This document shows, piece after piece, positions 53,949 through 62,334 of a stretch of 64,000 nucleotides of DNA. Position numbers and translations under genes: made by a program. The DNA lies in assembly GCF_001623875.1 (NCBI RefSeq), contig NZ_LWAE01000006.1:124001-188000 (forward strand), read 5' to 3'. The stretch is from Clostridium magnum DSM 2767 (lineage in GTDB: Bacteria; Bacillota; Clostridia; Clostridiales; Clostridiaceae). The stretch's first letter is position 1, and each line of letters opens with the position of its first letter. Below the pieces are notes generated by a model that was given only the letters and a program-made list of their open reading frames with translations, made no database searches and was not told the DNA's origin.

Positions 53949-54671
53949 ATGGACAAAAAATTTTTCAACAAAACATTAAATTTCTTTAAAAGGGAGGGAT
54001 TTTATGTAGTATTATTTGTCTGCTTATGTGTAGTAGCTACCGTAGCTGTTTTAACTGCAAAAAACAATAAACATATAGATAATACAGCAGTTAAGCAAAG
54101 TAATGCAGTACAACAGAATTCAAGTAAAGAAGTTGCTAAGTCTGGTAATGAGCCTTCTTTAAATTATGATAATGCTCTTCAAGTAAAGAAAGGTAGTAAT
54201 TCTGAAACTGTTGCTCCTAAGACTGGAGAAAGTTCACAAGGAGTTTCTAATTCAGTAAATACTAGTTTTCAAAAACCTGTAGAAGGAAGTATAGCAAGAG
54301 CTTATTCCGAAGATCCTGTTTACTGGGAATCAACAGCTAGTTATAGACCTAATTTAGGCTATGATATAAAGTCCGATTTAGGAAAACCTGTAGTTGCTAC
54401 AATGGATGGAAAGGTAGAGTCAGTTAATAGTGCTACACAAGATGGAGTAGAAATTGTTATAAATCATCAAAATGGATTAAAAACAGTTTATTCTAACTTA
54501 GATTCCAAAGTAAAAGTTACAAAAGGTCAATCAGTAACTAAAGGAACAGTTATAGGCTCAGTTGGTAAAACAACATTAAGATCAGCTTATGAAAAGTATG
54601 GTGACCATTTGCACTTTGCAATTTTAAAGGGAAAAGACTTTGTTGATCCCGCAAAATATTTAAAGTATTAA
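53949..54671 (+). CDS. spoIIQ: SpoIIQ-like M23 (LytM) protein with degenerate active site
   Basis: 240 residues from ATG 53949, after AAAGGAGGTG. One membrane helix (about 18-38), a low-complexity Ser/Asn/Lys linker, and a LytM fold (about 130-238). The first metal ligand His of active M23 enzymes (HxGxD) is replaced: the sequence reads RPNLGYDI; the later HLHF motif is kept. SpoIIQ of Bacillus is likewise inactive, whereas the Clostridioides protein keeps its His. In the forespore membrane it would pair with SpoIIIAH to form the engulfment zipper. Genome position, between spoIID and spoIIID, supports the name. Confidence 0.88.
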   Translation: MDKKFFNKTLNFFKREGFYVVLFVCLCVVATVAVLTAKNNKHIDNTAVKQSNAVQQNSSKEVAKSGNEPSLNYDNALQVKKGSNSETVAPKTGESSQGVSNSVNTSFQKPVEGSIARAYSEDPVYWESTASYRPNLGYDIKSDLGKPVVATMDGKVESVNSATQDGVEIVINHQNGLKTVYSNLDSKVKVTKGQSVTKGTVIGSVGKTTLRSAYEKYGDHLHFAILKGKDFVDPAKYLKY

Positions 54672-54693
54672 TAATTAGCCATTTTCCGAGAAG

Positions 54694-54870
54694 TTTATCC
54701 GATGACTACCCGCTCTAATACTCCCTCTTCTCTAAGAGGGAGTAAAGAGCGGCTACGTCCCTGGATTCGTTCGACTAAGAATCAGATGGGGGTTAGATGC
54801 CTAAATGGCATTTAACGGGCAATGCCCCGGAGTCGAAGACAGACCCCACCTGATTCAAGTCTTAACTTCA
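54694..54870 (-). repeat. SOR-12, complete copy in reverse orientation inside a hairpin
   Basis: On the minus strand it begins TGAAGTTAAGACTTGAATCA, has an enlarged hairpin 1, the linker GAACGAATCCAGGGACGTAG, hairpin 2 (TTTACTCCC ... GGGAGTATTAGAGCGGG) and the right end GTAGTCATCGGATAAA. It is flanked by GCCATTTTCCGA on the left and TCGGAAAATGGC on the right, a perfect inverted repeat of 12 bases, as if inserted into the loop of an older hairpin after spoIIQ. Confidence 0.9.
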
Positions 54871-54950
54871 TCGGAAAATGGCCCATAAAATGAATTTAAA
54901 AATGCGAAACAGCATATTTATAAATATAGAAGGATTAAGGAGGTACCACG

Positions 54951-55205
54951 TTGAAAGATTACATTGAAGAAAGAGTTTTAGAAGTAGCAAAATATATTAT
55001 AGGATCAAAAGCTACAATAAGAAAAACAGCGAAAGTTTTTGGAGTAAGCAAAAGTACCATACACAAAGATATGACAGAAAGGTTACCTAAAATAAATCCT
55101 CAAATTGCCGAAGAAGCTAAAATTATTTTGGATTATAATAAAGCAGAAAGACATATAAGAGGCGGTAAAGCAACTAAAATGAAATATAAAGCTATTGAAG
55201 GTTAA
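54951..55205 (+). CDS. spoIIID: Stage III sporulation protein D
   Basis: 84 residues. The sequence YIEERVLEVAKYIIGSKATI with the helix-turn-helix RKTAKVFGVSKSTIHKDMTE is nearly invariant in the family. SpoIIID is a mother-cell DNA-binding regulator that modulates the sigma-E and sigma-K regulons. The start is TTG, after AAGGAGGT. Followed by mbl, as in Bacillus. Confidence 0.96.
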   Translation: MKDYIEERVLEVAKYIIGSKATIRKTAKVFGVSKSTIHKDMTERLPKINPQIAEEAKIILDYNKAERHIRGGKATKMKYKAIEG

Positions 55206-55306
55206 AAACATTCCTATTATAATTGAAATGTGAATATATAATAAAAATAGACATATTTCATGTTTTTATTATAAAAAATGTGGGGAAGAGTAGGAGTGAA
55301 AAAGGA

Positions 55307-56338
55307 ATGTTTTTTAGTATAGGAACCGATATGGGAATTGATTTGGGTACAGCCACAGTTCTTGTTTATATTAAAGGCAAGGGCGTAATATTAAAAGAAC
55401 CTTCAGTTGTTGCTATAGATAAAAATAAAAATAAGGTACTAGCTGTAGGAGAAGAAGCATGGCAAATGATTGGTAGGACGCCTGGTAATATTGTGGCGAT
55501 TCGTCCATTAAGGGATGGGGTTATATCTGATTATGATATAACAGAAAAAATGTTAAAGTATTTTATATCAAAAGCTTGTGGCAAAAGAAGAATGTCGGCC
55601 CCTAGGGTTGTAGTATGTGTACCTTGTGAAGCTACAGAAGTGGAAAAGAGAGCTGTAATTGATGCAGCTAAGAATGCTGGGGCGAAAAAAGTTTTTTTAA
55701 TAGAAGAGCCTTTAGCAGCTGCTATTGGAGCAGGTATTGATATCACAAAAGCAAGTGGAAACATGGTTATTGACATTGGTGGAGGTACTACTGATATTGC
55801 GGTTATTTCTTTAGGGGGAATAGTTGTAAGATCATCTATCAAGGTTGCGGGAGACAAGTTCGATGAGGCAATCATGCGATATATAAGGAAAGAACATAAG
55901 TTGATGATTGGAGAAAGAACTGCAGAAGACTTAAAAATAAATATTGGATCTGCATTTGAGAGAGAAGAAAAAGTGATTATGGAAATAAGAGGAAGGGACC
56001 TGATTTCAGGTCTTCCCAAGAATATAACAGTATCCTCAGATGAGATGAGGGAAGCATTAAGAGAAACTGTAAATGCAATAGCAGAAATAACTCATGCAGT
56101 ACTAGAAAAAACACCACCGGAATTGGCAGCAGATATAGCTGATAAAGGTATAATGATGACTGGTGGGGGAGCCTTATTAAACGGACTTAGTAATTTGATA
56201 CAAGAAGTAACAAAAGTACCGGTATATGTAGCTGATGATGCAGTGTCCTGTGTGGCAATGGGAACAGGTAAAGTTTTGGAATACTTAGATAAAATGGAAG
56301 TTACATTTATTGGTGATGATATAACTTTAATAGATTAA
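55307..56338 (+). CDS. mbl: MreB-like rod-shape protein Mbl
   Basis: 343 residues from ATG 55307 (MFFSIGTDMGIDLGTATVLV), after TAGGAG at 11 bases; the upstream open frame is not conserved. Actin-fold motifs: phosphate-1 GIDLGTATV, phosphate-2 VIDIGGGTTDIAV, adenosine GGGALLNGL. It forms filaments under the membrane that guide wall synthesis. Assignment to Mbl rather than MreB rests on its place after spoIIID. Confidence 0.93.
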   Translation: MFFSIGTDMGIDLGTATVLVYIKGKGVILKEPSVVAIDKNKNKVLAVGEEAWQMIGRTPGNIVAIRPLRDGVISDYDITEKMLKYFISKACGKRRMSAPRVVVCVPCEATEVEKRAVIDAAKNAGAKKVFLIEEPLAAAIGAGIDITKASGNMVIDIGGGTTDIAVISLGGIVVRSSIKVAGDKFDEAIMRYIRKEHKLMIGERTAEDLKINIGSAFEREEKVIMEIRGRDLISGLPKNITVSSDEMREALRETVNAIAEITHAVLEKTPPELAADIADKGIMMTGGGALLNGLSNLIQEVTKVPVYVADDAVSCVAMGTGKVLEYLDKMEVTFIGDDITLID

Positions 56339-56342
56339 TGAT

Positions 56343-56385
56343 AGAAAAGCAAAATCCTAAATTATTATTTGGATTTTGCTTTTCT
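56343..56385. terminator. Bidirectional terminator between mbl and yyaC
   Basis: AGAAAAGCAAAATCC / GGATTTTGCTTTTCT is a perfect 15-bp stem between two converging genes. Confidence 0.9.
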
Positions 56386-56387
56386 AT

Positions 56388-56915
56388 TTAAGTTATTTCA
56401 GTAAGATAATAGGAATGGATTAAAGCATGAGTTATAACTTTAGCCATACTTAGCACTAAGTTTAATCGTATATTATTACTATTAAATATCTCGTCATTAT
56501 CATTAGAATCTACTATGCCTATTATAGAAGTATCGCCAACGTTGGGTAAAGACTTTCCTACCCCTTTTCCTGGATGAACTGGATAGTCCCTAGCTTGAAT
56601 CTCGCCTATACTGTCTGAATCGCCAAGACATGCATCTATACCTATGATATTACTGCCAGTGTGCAATAGCTTGATTTCATTTAACTTTTTATCAATATTT
56701 AAAGCGTGTATAGGGTCTGAAACTGTGCCATATACAGGTAGGGGGAAATTTTTAGATTTTAGTAGTGTTCCTACTAAGGGGCCAAGGCAATCCCCTATGC
56801 ATCTATCAGTCCCGATACATACTATAATTGTATCCTTGTTAATATAATCCTTTAAAAAGTATGCAAGTTCATAATACGATAATGGATTCTTAAAATCAGC
56901 CCTTATTCTATTCAA
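56388..56915 (-). CDS. yyaC: Sporulation protein YyaC (GPR-like fold)
   Basis: 175 residues. VCIGTDRCIGDCLGPLVGTLL and GIDACLGDSDSIGEIQ are the family blocks, related to the spore protease GPR but of unknown activity. The best start is TTG at 56915, 6 bases after GGAGGTG; a GTG three codons upstream is inside that site. It is known as a sporulation-specific protein in Bacillus. Convergent with mbl. Confidence 0.9.
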   Translation of the reverse strand: MNRIRADFKNPLSYYELAYFLKDYINKDTIIVCIGTDRCIGDCLGPLVGTLLKSKNFPLPVYGTVSDPIHALNIDKKLNEIKLLHTGSNIIGIDACLGDSDSIGEIQARDYPVHPGKGVGKSLPNVGDTSIIGIVDSNDNDEIFNSNNIRLNLVLSMAKVITHALIHSYYLTEIT

Positions 56916-57027
56916 TAGATACACCTCCTTGATAATTTATATGAACTAAATTTATGAAATATTAAGCTAATAAGAATAAAAATTTAATTTTAAGAGATAA
57001 TAACATAGGTGCAAGGAGGGTGTGTTT

Positions 57028-57765
57028 ATGAATAAAAAAATTCAATCATGTATTGTGATTTTATTTACAGTAATTAGTATTTTAATAATGATATTCTCAG
57101 ATAAAATAAATGACGAAACAAATTTCATCAAGAGTAAAATTTTAGTGATAAATAAAAAATACATTAATTTAGAAAAACAAAGTGATAACCAGTTAAAAAA
57201 TAAAGATACAAACAATGAGGATAATGCAAATAAAAAAATTGAAGTACATAAAGATACTACTACAAGTAATATCACAGCCTCAGCTGTTACATCAGAACAA
57301 TATAAAAAGTTTAAAATGGAGAAAATGAATGAAGAATTAGCACAGGATAAGGAAGATTTTTTTAGCGAAGGTAATGTAAAAGAGAATGCAGACAAACAGG
57401 TTAACTCATCAGATCGTAAAAAAAGTTCAGTGAAGCAAACTAAGGGTGAAGATTCAGCTAAACCAGATAATAAAGCTGTTAATGATAAAACCGGTGGATC
57501 CAAAGAAGATGTGTCAGTATTTAAAGTTTCTAGATCTCAAATTAATGATAGTTTAACCCTTTCTGATAAAACAAAGCTTTTGTCAATAGCTAGCAAGCTA
57601 TCAGCTATTGATTATGAGAAGGTGAGAAAATATCTGCAAAGCGGCAGTGATCAAGATATAAAGAATACTGTTAAATTACTTAAGGAAAGGCTATCTGAAA
57701 AGGATTATGATAAGGCGAAAGAAGTTGCACAAAAAATTATAAATATGGATGTAGTAGAGCAATGA
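57028..57765 (+). CDS. Membrane-anchored protein of unknown function
   Basis: 245 residues from ATG 57028, after AAGGAGGG. One N-terminal membrane helix (about 7-25), then a Lys/Asn/Asp/Ser-rich disordered region (about 45-165) and a helical C-terminal domain (about 168-245: LTLSDKTKLLSIASKLSAIDYEKV ... KLLKERLSEKDYDKAKEVAQK). The C-terminal pattern recurs in some clostridial spore-cortex or germination-associated proteins, but I cannot name a family. Divergent from yyaC. Confidence 0.65.
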   Translation: MNKKIQSCIVILFTVISILIMIFSDKINDETNFIKSKILVINKKYINLEKQSDNQLKNKDTNNEDNANKKIEVHKDTTTSNITASAVTSEQYKKFKMEKMNEELAQDKEDFFSEGNVKENADKQVNSSDRKKSSVKQTKGEDSAKPDNKAVNDKTGGSKEDVSVFKVSRSQINDSLTLSDKTKLLSIASKLSAIDYEKVRKYLQSGSDQDIKNTVKLLKERLSEKDYDKAKEVAQKIINMDVVEQ

Positions 57766-57780
57766 AACAAAACTTTAGTA

Positions 57781-57833
57781 TGAAAGGGAGACTTGAATCA
57801 GGTGGGAGTATTAGAACAGGTAGTCACCGGATA
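57781..57833 (+). repeat. SOR-13, short internally deleted copy
   Basis: The left tip TGAAAGGGAGACTTGAATCA runs straight into the right half of hairpin 2, GGGAGTATTAGAACAGGTAG, and the end TCACCGGAT; about 75 bases of the middle are gone. A terminator-like hairpin follows 40 bases later. Confidence 0.8.
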
Positions 57834-57871
57834 TAAGGATCAATCCTAGATAGCTGTAAGTTAACATGAGA

Positions 57872-57911
57872 AAAGTAGCTTCATCAAGTTATATTGGTGA
57901 AGTTATTTTTG
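57872..57911 (+). terminator. Terminator-like hairpin before the tRNA operon
   Basis: GTAGCTTCATC ... GGTGAAGTTAT with a loop of about 10 bases followed by TTTTT. The stem is imperfect. Confidence 0.5.
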
Positions 57912-57982
57912 TTCATCACAAATTTCAATTAATTAGATTTCTGAAGCAAAATGGATATATAGGAAGTTATAGTGGTGTAAAA

Positions 57983-58011
57983 TTGACAGATGGCGTTAAA
58001 TGGCTTAAAAT
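57983..58011 (+). promoter_or_regulatory. Upstream promoter of the tRNA operon
   Basis: TTGACA (57983-57988), 17 bases, TAAAAT (58006-58011). Confidence 0.75.
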
Positions 58012-58016
58012 GGCGT

Positions 58017-58045
58017 TTGAAAATAGTCTTGTAACAGTGTATACT
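58017..58045 (+). promoter_or_regulatory. Downstream promoter of the tRNA operon
   Basis: TTGAAA (58017-58022), 17 bases, TATACT (58040-58045). With the preceding promoter it forms a tandem pair; the transcript would begin about 40 bases before the first tRNA. These promoters overlap a 63-codon open frame, which is therefore rejected as a gene. Confidence 0.75.
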
Positions 58046-58094
58046 AATCCATGTTGAAGCGATTAGGAAGCCACAAAACAACAAAATGTAATGA

Positions 58095-58170
<76 letters not shown>

Positions 58171-58181
58171 AAAAAAAATAC

Positions 58182-58266
58182 GGAGGAATTCCCGAGTGGC
58201 CAAAGGGGGCAGACTGTAAATCTGTTATCGTTGATTTCGATGGTTCGAATCCATCTTCCTCCACCA
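58182..58266 (+). tRNA. tRNA-Tyr (anticodon GTA)
   Basis: Acceptor arms GGAGGAA and TTCCTCC, anticodon GTA, long variable arm as in bacterial tRNA-Tyr, T-arm GTTCGAAT, and encoded ACCA end. Confidence 0.97.
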
Positions 58267-58276
58267 TTATATGTAT

Positions 58277-58352
58277 GGGCGCATAGCTCAGCTGGGAGAG
58301 CATCTGCCTTACAAGCAGAGGGTCACAGGTTCGAGCCCTGTTGTGCCCACCA
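58277..58352 (+). tRNA. tRNA-Val (anticodon TAC)
   Basis: Acceptor arms GGGCGCA and TGTGCCC, anticodon loop CTTACAA with TAC, T-arm GTTCGAG, and encoded ACCA end. Confidence 0.97.
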
Positions 58353-58371
58353 TACAAACAAATATTATTAA

Positions 58372-58447
<76 letters not shown>

Positions 58448-58458
58448 CAAAAAAATAT

Positions 58459-58543
58459 GGAGGAATTCCCGAGTGGCCAAAGGGGGCAGACTGTAAATCT
58501 GTTATCGTTGATTTCGATGGTTCGAATCCATCTTCCTCCACCA
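58459..58543 (+). tRNA. tRNA-Tyr (anticodon GTA), second copy
   Basis: Identical by eye to the copy at 58182-58266. The Thr-Tyr pair has been duplicated as a block, including a similar A-rich spacer. Confidence 0.97.
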
Positions 58544-58548
58544 TAGAT

Positions 58549-58577
58549 AAAGCACTTTTTAAGTGTTTTATTTTTTT
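58549..58577 (+). terminator. Terminator of the tRNA operon
   Basis: AAGCACTT / AAGTGTTT with a 3-base loop and a run of T residues. No separate promoter is obvious between it and the SAM riboswitch, so partial readthrough may feed metK. Confidence 0.65.
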
Positions 58578-58602
58578 AGAACAAAAGAAAAAGTGAATAA
58601 AG

Positions 58603-58703
58603 CTCTTATCAAGAGAGGTGGAGGGAAAGGGCCCTATGAAACCCGGCAACCAGCATTTAGGCTAAGGTGCCAATTCCTGCAGCAAAATCCTGCAAGATAA
58701 GAG
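58603..58703 (+). ncRNA. SAM-I (S-box) riboswitch aptamer
   Basis: P1 arms CTCTTATC (58603-58610) and GATAAGAG (58696-58703) enclose the conserved cores AGAGAGGTGGAGGGA, GGCCCTATGAAACCCGGCAA and AAGGTGCCAATTCCTGC. It binds S-adenosylmethionine and switches off metK, encoding SAM synthetase, through the terminator at 58721. Confidence 0.97.
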
Positions 58704-58720
58704 AGTCGTTAAGATTATTT

Positions 58721-58752
58721 AACCTCTTCTTATTGAAGAGGTTTTATTTTTG
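58721..58752 (+). terminator. Riboswitch expression-platform terminator
   Basis: AACCTCTTC (58721-58729) / GAAGAGGTT (58735-58743) followed by TTATTTTT. The left arm can pair with the P1 strand to form the antiterminator when SAM is low. Confidence 0.9.
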
Positions 58753-58771
58753 TAAAATGGAGGTATAAATT

Positions 58772-59947
58772 ATGAGAAGATTGTTTACATCTGAATCGGT
58801 TACTGAAGGGCATCCAGATAAAATCTGTGATCAAATTTCAGACGCTATTCTTGATTCTATATTAGAACAGGATCCAAATGGAAGAGTAGCTTGTGAAACA
58901 ACAGTTACTACAGGTATGGTTATGGTTATGGGGGAAATATCAACTAAATGTTATGTTGATATTCCTAAAGTAGTTAGAAAGACTGTAGCAGAAATAGGAT
59001 ACACAAGAGCTAAGTTTGGTTTTGACTGTGATACATGTGCGGTTATGACAACTATAGATGAACAGTCAGCAGATATAGCAATGGGAGTAGATGAAGCCCT
59101 TGAATCTAAGATGGGTGAAATGGATAAAATGGAAGCAATAGGTGCAGGAGACCAAGGAATGATGTTTGGTTTTGCTACAAACGAAACAGCAGAATATATG
59201 CCTATGCCAATAAATATGGCACACAAGCTTTCAAGAAGACTATCAGAAGTAAGAAAGAATGAAACACTAAAATACTTAAGACCAGATGGAAAGACACAGG
59301 TTACTATAGAATATGAAAATGATAGACCTGTTAGAGTGGATACTATTGTAATATCAACTCAACATGATCCAGATGTAACTCGTGAACAAATAGAAAAAGA
59401 TATGCTAGAGCATGTAATAAAGCCTGTTATATCAGCAGAACTTTTAGATGACAAAACTAGATATTTCATAAATCCAACAGGAAGATTTGTTGTTGGAGGT
59501 CCTCAGGGAGACTCAGGATTAACAGGAAGAAAGATTATAGTTGATACATATGGCGGATCAGGAAGACATGGTGGTGGAGCGTTCTCTGGAAAAGATCCAA
59601 CTAAGGTTGATAGATCAGCTGCATACGCTGCAAGATGGGTTGCTAAAAACCTTGTTGCTGCAGGAGTTGCAGATAAGTTAGAAATTCAGCTTGCTTATGC
59701 AATAGGTGTTGCTAAACCTGTATCAATTACAGTAGATACTTTTGGCACAGGTAAAATAGAAGCTGACAAGATTATTGATATAGTAAATAAAGTATTTGAT
59801 TTAAGACCAGCAGCTATAATAAGAGACCTAGATTTAAAGAGACCAATCTATAGACAGGTAGCAGCTTATGGACACTTTGGAAGAACTGATATCGATGTTC
59901 CATGGGAAAAATTAAATAAAGTTGAAGAAATAAAAAAATTCCTATAG
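58772..59947 (+). CDS. metK: S-adenosylmethionine synthetase
   Basis: 391 residues. SVTEGHPDKICDQISDAILD, the signature hexapeptide region GAGDQGMMFGFA (about 125) and GGGAFSGKDPTKVDRS (about 267) are intact. It makes SAM from methionine and ATP. ATG follows TGGAGGT. Controlled by the upstream SAM-I riboswitch; its own terminator follows. Confidence 0.98.
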   Translation: MRRLFTSESVTEGHPDKICDQISDAILDSILEQDPNGRVACETTVTTGMVMVMGEISTKCYVDIPKVVRKTVAEIGYTRAKFGFDCDTCAVMTTIDEQSADIAMGVDEALESKMGEMDKMEAIGAGDQGMMFGFATNETAEYMPMPINMAHKLSRRLSEVRKNETLKYLRPDGKTQVTIEYENDRPVRVDTIVISTQHDPDVTREQIEKDMLEHVIKPVISAELLDDKTRYFINPTGRFVVGGPQGDSGLTGRKIIVDTYGGSGRHGGGAFSGKDPTKVDRSAAYAARWVAKNLVAAGVADKLEIQLAYAIGVAKPVSITVDTFGTGKIEADKIIDIVNKVFDLRPAAIIRDLDLKRPIYRQVAAYGHFGRTDIDVPWEKLNKVEEIKKFL

Positions 59948-59950
59948 AAG

Positions 59951-59984
59951 AAAGTTCCTATGCTTAATGCATAGGAACTTTTTA
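59951..59984 (+). terminator. Intrinsic terminator of metK
   Basis: AAAGTTCCTATGC / GCATAGGAACTTT is a perfect 13-bp stem with a 5-base loop and T-run. Confidence 0.92.
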
Positions 59985-60081
59985 ATTAAACAGATGAAAA
60001 GTTTAACATTTACATGTTATGGATATGTTATAATATGAAGAGATAATTAAGAGAAATACAAGATGAAATGGGAGAGGTCTT

Positions 60082-62334
60082 ATGCAGGAAATACAGGGCA
60101 TTGTGGAGGATATAGTATTTCAGAATGAAGAGAATGGTTATGTAGTAGCCAGAATTAAGGAAAAAAAAGAAAGTATAACAATAGTAGGATGTATACCATA
60201 TATATTAGAAGGTCAAAACCTGAAACTATTTGGTGAGTGGGTTCTGCATCCTCAATTTGGACAGCAATTTAAAGTAAATGGTTGTGAAGAAATAGTACCT
60301 AGCTCAATTGTAGGTATAGAAAGGTATTTATCTTCAGGAATAATATCTGGAATAGGTCCTGTTACTGCAAAAAAGATTGTGGAAAAGTTTGGGGAAGAGA
60401 CTTTAAATATATTAGATACGAATATAGAACGATTAAAAGAAATAGAAGGTATAGGAGCGAAAAAAATAGCTCTAATATGCGAGTCATATGCAAAGCAGAA
60501 TGAAGTAAGAAATATAATGATTTTTTTACAAACATATGGAGTAACACCAAACCAATGTGTAAAAATTCATAAAAGGTTTGGGGAGAATTCCATAAAAACT
60601 GTGAAAGAAAATCCTTATGTACTAACGGATGAGATAGCAGGAATAGGCTTTAAAACTGCAGATAAAATTGCCAGAAGCTTAGGGATTGAATCCAATTCAT
60701 CTTTTAGGATACAAAGTGGTATAAAATACTTAATAAATCAATTTTGTGGCTTTGGAAACACATATGTACCTCTAGAAATACTCATAAAAGATTGTGTTGA
60801 TATACTTGGAGTATCAAAAGAGGAGATTGAGGAAAATATATATGATAGTTCTGTAAATGGTAAGTTAAAATTAGAAAAAGTTGATGATAAAGTTTGTGTC
60901 TTTTCTATTTCTTATTACTATTGTGAACTTGGAGTTACAAAAAAAGTGCTTTCCTTAGCTTTGAGTAAGTATGATGATATGGGAATAAATGTAGATGAAG
61001 AAATAAAGGCTTTTGAGGTAAATAATTGTATAGAATTTGCTCCTTCTCAAAAAGAGGCAATACGGGGAGCAATAGAAAATGGAGTTGAAATAATAACAGG
61101 GGGACCTGGTACAGGTAAAACTACAATAATTAATTGTATAACCGAAATATTTGAAAAAGCTAGTTTGAAGGTTTATATGAGTGCACCTACAGGAAGGGCA
61201 GCTAAGAGGATGACAGAAGCCACAGGAAGAGAGTCGAAAACTATACATAGGCTTTTGGAAATGGGGATAAGTGATGAAAATGAAAATTTGATGTTTTCAA
61301 GAGGTGAGGAAGCACCTTTAGAGTGTGATGTAATTATAATAGATGAAGCTTCTATGATAGACATAATACTTATGAATAATCTTCTTAAAGCAGTATCGCT
61401 AGGAACAAGAATTATAATTGTAGGAGATGTAGATCAGTTACCATCAGTGGGACCAGGTAATGTACTTAGGGACTTAATTGAAAGTAAGTGTATAAAAGTA
61501 GTAAGATTGAAAGAGATTTTTAGACAATCCCAAGAAAGTATGATTGTTGTAAACGCCCATAAAATTAATGAAGGAGAAATGCCTATATTAAATAAAAAAG
61601 ATAAGGATTTTTTCTTTATACAATGTGAAGAGCCTAATAAAATTTTGGATACTGTAATATCTCTCATAGATAAAAGACTTCCTAAATTTAATGCCAGTTG
61701 GAATAAAATGCATCATATACAAATACTCTCACCTATGCGAAAAGGAATGCTAGGTATTTCTAACCTAAATAAAAGCCTTCAAGATATTCTAAACCCTAAA
61801 AATGAAGGGAAGAAAGAAAAAGAATTTAAAGATATGATATTTAGAGTCGGTGACAAAATAATGCAAACTAAAAATAACTATATGCTAAAATGGGAAAGAA
61901 TAGCTGGTGAAGGTGAAAAGGAAGGCGTAGGTATCTTTAATGGAGATGTCGGGTATATAGACAGTATAGATGAAGAAAAACAGACACTGACGGTAGTATT
62001 TGATGAGGAAAGAAAAGTTATATATGAAAATGTATATTTAGATGAAATTGATTTAGCTTATGCTATAACTATCCACAAAAGTCAAGGAAGTGAATTTCCT
62101 GTTGTTATTATACCTATGTTTATGGGGCCGCCATTACTAATGAATAGAAATCTGCTGTATACTGCAATAACTAGGGCAAAACAACTAGTGGTTTTAGTAG
62201 GAGATTTGAAAGCCGTTCAATTTATGATAAACAACAATAAAAGCTTTGAAAGGTATTCGCTATTAAAATATAGAATAATGGACATAATGGAGAGTGAAGA
62301 GGATGTTCTTATTCAAGAAGAAGAATCTAAGTAA
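60082..62334 (+). CDS. recD2: RecD2 (SF1B DNA helicase)
   Basis: 750 residues, RecD2 form with an N-terminal OB-like domain and helix-hairpin-helix repeats (LSSGIISGIGPVTAKKI, about 85-101), then helicase core: Walker A TGGPGTGKTTI (about 338), VIIIDEASMID (Walker B), GDVDQLPSVGPG, and C-terminal YAITIHKSQGSEFP. It is a 5'-3' helicase of DNA repair that acts without RecBC. ATG follows TGGGAGAGG. Its end overlaps comFA-like gene by 32 bases. Confidence 0.94.
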   Translation: MQEIQGIVEDIVFQNEENGYVVARIKEKKESITIVGCIPYILEGQNLKLFGEWVLHPQFGQQFKVNGCEEIVPSSIVGIERYLSSGIISGIGPVTAKKIVEKFGEETLNILDTNIERLKEIEGIGAKKIALICESYAKQNEVRNIMIFLQTYGVTPNQCVKIHKRFGENSIKTVKENPYVLTDEIAGIGFKTADKIARSLGIESNSSFRIQSGIKYLINQFCGFGNTYVPLEILIKDCVDILGVSKEEIEENIYDSSVNGKLKLEKVDDKVCVFSISYYYCELGVTKKVLSLALSKYDDMGINVDEEIKAFEVNNCIEFAPSQKEAIRGAIENGVEIITGGPGTGKTTIINCITEIFEKASLKVYMSAPTGRAAKRMTEATGRESKTIHRLLEMGISDENENLMFSRGEEAPLECDVIIIDEASMIDIILMNNLLKAVSLGTRIIIVGDVDQLPSVGPGNVLRDLIESKCIKVVRLKEIFRQSQESMIVVNAHKINEGEMPILNKKDKDFFFIQCEEPNKILDTVISLIDKRLPKFNASWNKMHHIQILSPMRKGMLGISNLNKSLQDILNPKNEGKKEKEFKDMIFRVGDKIMQTKNNYMLKWERIAGEGEKEGVGIFNGDVGYIDSIDEEKQTLTVVFDEERKVIYENVYLDEIDLAYAITIHKSQGSEFPVVIIPMFMGPPLLMNRNLLYTAITRAKQLVVLVGDLKAVQFMINNNKSFERYSLLKYRIMDIMESEEDVLIQEEESK

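Noticed and set aside
55531..56019. 162-codon minus-strand frame inside mbl
   Set aside because: Antisense shadow of a strongly conserved gene; no ribosome site and a composition typical of reversed coding sequence.
3020..57833. SOR repeats as a CRISPR array
   Set aside because: Copies are spread over 55 kb between unrelated genes, differ in length and orientation, and have no regular spacers.
57866..58057. 63-codon open frame before the tRNA operon
   Set aside because: It has no ribosome binding site, overlaps a terminator-like hairpin at its start and two tandem tRNA promoters at its end, and resembles no family.
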